Assembly (NCBI GenBank): GCA_949130485.1 | Contig: OX422190.1 | Location: 7,656,167-7,720,166, forward strand | Origin: Agelas oroides | Taxonomy: Eukaryota; Porifera; Demospongiae; Agelasida; Agelasidae | Direction of reading: 5' to 3' | DNA length: 64,000 bases | In this document: positions 52,501-55,500 of the stretch, piece after piece | Position numbering within the stretch: position 1 is the first letter of the stretch | Layout of the letters: each line of letters opens with the position of its first letter | Notes under the pieces: generated by a model | The model's input: only the letters and a program-made list of their open reading frames with translations | Told to the model about the DNA's origin: nothing | The model's database searches: none | Made by a program: the position numbers and the translations under genes

Positions 52501-55500
52501 GAACTTACCACAGATGTGTAATGCCACTGTAGTCATTAGTCCAAGAGTCTGTAGCAAGAAATCGTGACAGTTCTCTCACAGCTTGTGTTCCCAGGAAGCA
52601 TCTGTTGAACACCAAGATATGGGGATCTTGCATGTATGGAAGACAATGAAGAATATTGTGGATGTCACGTGTGGTAACAATTGTCCTGCCAACTTCAGCT
52701 GTTAGGCAAGAAGGATCTGCTCGGTGCTTAGCCGTCACATATTCAGTTTTAGACACACATTTTGTTATCTTTAAAATCCTTCGTCTGTAGTACTCTTCTA
52801 ACAGTTGTTTACTGGCAATTTCATCTCCAAATCCTCCAAGAAAATACCAAAAGTATACAAATGCATACCCTTTTATCGATGCCTTGTCTATTTTCTTGTA
52901 ATGGGGATTGAGAACACTTTCGAAAGACGACAAAAAGTACTCTAGATATGGCATAGCAGAGTTATGATCTGGTAGTTCATGGTCACACTCGTCAGCATCA
53001 TGAATGAGTAATGTGCCAATTGTTGCAATCGAGTCTCCCGGGTACTTAATGACTTTCCTGCCACTTTCCAGTAAAGTACGCTTGAACTGAGACTGCAATG
53101 AATCAGTACCAAAATGTTCGCCGAGTTTTCTTTTGTGCCATTTACTGATTAACACTACCAGTGAGGTGTACAATTGGGTCCATGTCATAGGAAGGTCATC
53201 ATATGAAATGTGAGCATATAAGTAAATGGTTCCAATTAGGTGGCTAGGTGATGAAACAAGTCCTTTTATTTCCAGGTTTTCAGAAAGGTAGTTCAAGAAG
53301 TCAATTGCTTCCTTCCTGTCAAAATGTCGAATGACTTGCCTTCCAATCTGTTCATCTGAAAGTCCAAGAACCTCAAACTGGATGTAGTTGTGACAAGTGG
53401 GTATAACAAAGTCTGAACATGTGGTGACAATGACCACTGTGGAGTTGGAGTAACATCCGCAGCCAGAGAAAATGTTGTATAGTATACTTCCTTTTTGGAG
53501 TGGTGATTTGTATAGGTATTGATAGCAAAAACCATCCAGTATGAAAAGAACTCCATTTCCATTTTCTTCTTCAATCCACTGACAAATCTTTGCATGTAAA
53601 GTAGAACTACCTTTAAACTGTCTGTCAATCAAGTCCTGTAGAGAGCAACTGTGGTGCAGATCCCAGATGTTAACGTACAGAACTAGAGAAAACGCTCGCA
53701 GTGCATATTGCCTGGCCCAGTAACTGCATAATCTGGACAAGAGTTCTGATTTACCACATCCTGGAGGCCCTTTGAAAATGAAAACACGGCTTTCTCTTTG
53801 AGTTATCTTATTCAGCATGGACTTCATAGATAGTTCCCGAATCTTTGAAGGAAACTGGTCCATCATCTCATGGCATAAAGTATAGTCTACCTCGGACAAG
53901 AGAGGAGCGTTTTGAACAATTCCAAATTTTCGATTAAATTTTGGTAGTTTGGGAGCTCCAAACCACAGCTTCCTCTTGGAGAATGAATCCTTCAGGAATC
54001 TCTGTCGTAAAATGTCCTGGGCTTTCTTGATTTCAGAACCTGCATGTAGGGGAAACATATATATCATAAAGAGTGATACAAAGTTACAGACTAATGCTGC
54101 TGACCTTGAAAATATAGCAGTACTTCTTTAGCATCATCAATGTGTCCATATGTCAACAAATCCTCGACAAGTCTCTCATAAGTAGCAGCAGAGTTTACAT
54201 CAATTGTCTTCCAATTTAGCAGGGCCACATACTTTTGCTCATCTTCATCCCCTGGATACATTTCTGCTAGATCATCCAGGTCCCACTGATTGATCCCAAA
54301 ACATGGAGCCAAGTCTTTCCAGCTTCTCATCTTCTTTGCAAATTCTTTCAGGAAATGATTTGAACATGTCTCCTGTAGCTTGCCTGTAGAGGTACTTGTG
54401 ATGAGATCATTCAAGTAACTGAGTTCCTCTTTGCTCATTGGTCCTACCACATCTTCTAGAATCAAGTGTTTAAGTCCAAAACCCTTGGTCCTCAATCTAC
54501 TGTCTTCTCTATCAGGTGCTACTGCCTGTGGAAGATTGTTGTACAGCTCCTGAATATGGCTTGCAACTGTGTCATAGTCAACCTCTAACCTTTGGACTCC
54601 TTTCCCAGCTAAGATGGTCAGATCTTCCTCACAGAGTTCCCCAAATATTCCAGAGATAGACTTTGGAATCAGGAATGTGAACTGGTGAGTGGTAAATCCT
54701 CCTTCCCAGTAGGCATAAATGATAAAGTATTGGTCAATTCCTGTGGCCCTTTCTACTGCTTCTCTCACCGCTTGTACATCCCCTAGTGTCCACTGAATTC
54801 CACTACCACCACCACACGTCACTCGCAGCTTCTGAAATCTTTCGAACTCTGAAATCTCTTCCTCAGACAGAGGGTCTGGGAGATTTGAGAGGAGTGTGTG
54901 AGGGGGAAACCTACTTTTGTACAACTGAAATACAGATGGTATCTCAATGCCGTAAGCATCAACAGCCTTCCAAACAATACCCCAGTTCAGGAAGTTTATT
55001 ACCTGGGGTTGCAAAGTGAAGAAAATTTGGGGGATGGACTCTGCATGTTTCAGAACCCTGGGATCAATATACTGAGCTTCTGGGTATAAAATGTGGCCGA
55101 AACTTTGCAGAAATTGCTTCAGCTCACTAGTTTCTACAGATGATGCTAGTGATGTCCCTACTTCAAATATGAGCTGCTGGAATTCTGAGTTGTAGGGACT
55201 TATTTTTGGCAGGTCAAGAGTTAAGGGAACACGTTTCATTCCAGATTTAGTGTATGTGGATGTATCAGTCTTTGTGTCTGGCTGTGGTGTATCAATCATG
55301 GCATATGCCTGTGATGAATCACTCATGGTTTCTACTTGTGAAGTATCAGTTTTGGTCTCTCTATCAGCCTTGGTCTCTCTATCAGCCTTGGTCTCTCTAT
55401 CAGCCTTGGTCTCTCTATCAGCCTTGGTCTCTCTATCAGCCTTGGTCTCTCTATCAGCCTTGGTCTCTCTGTCAGCCTTGGTCTCTCTATCAGCCTTGGT

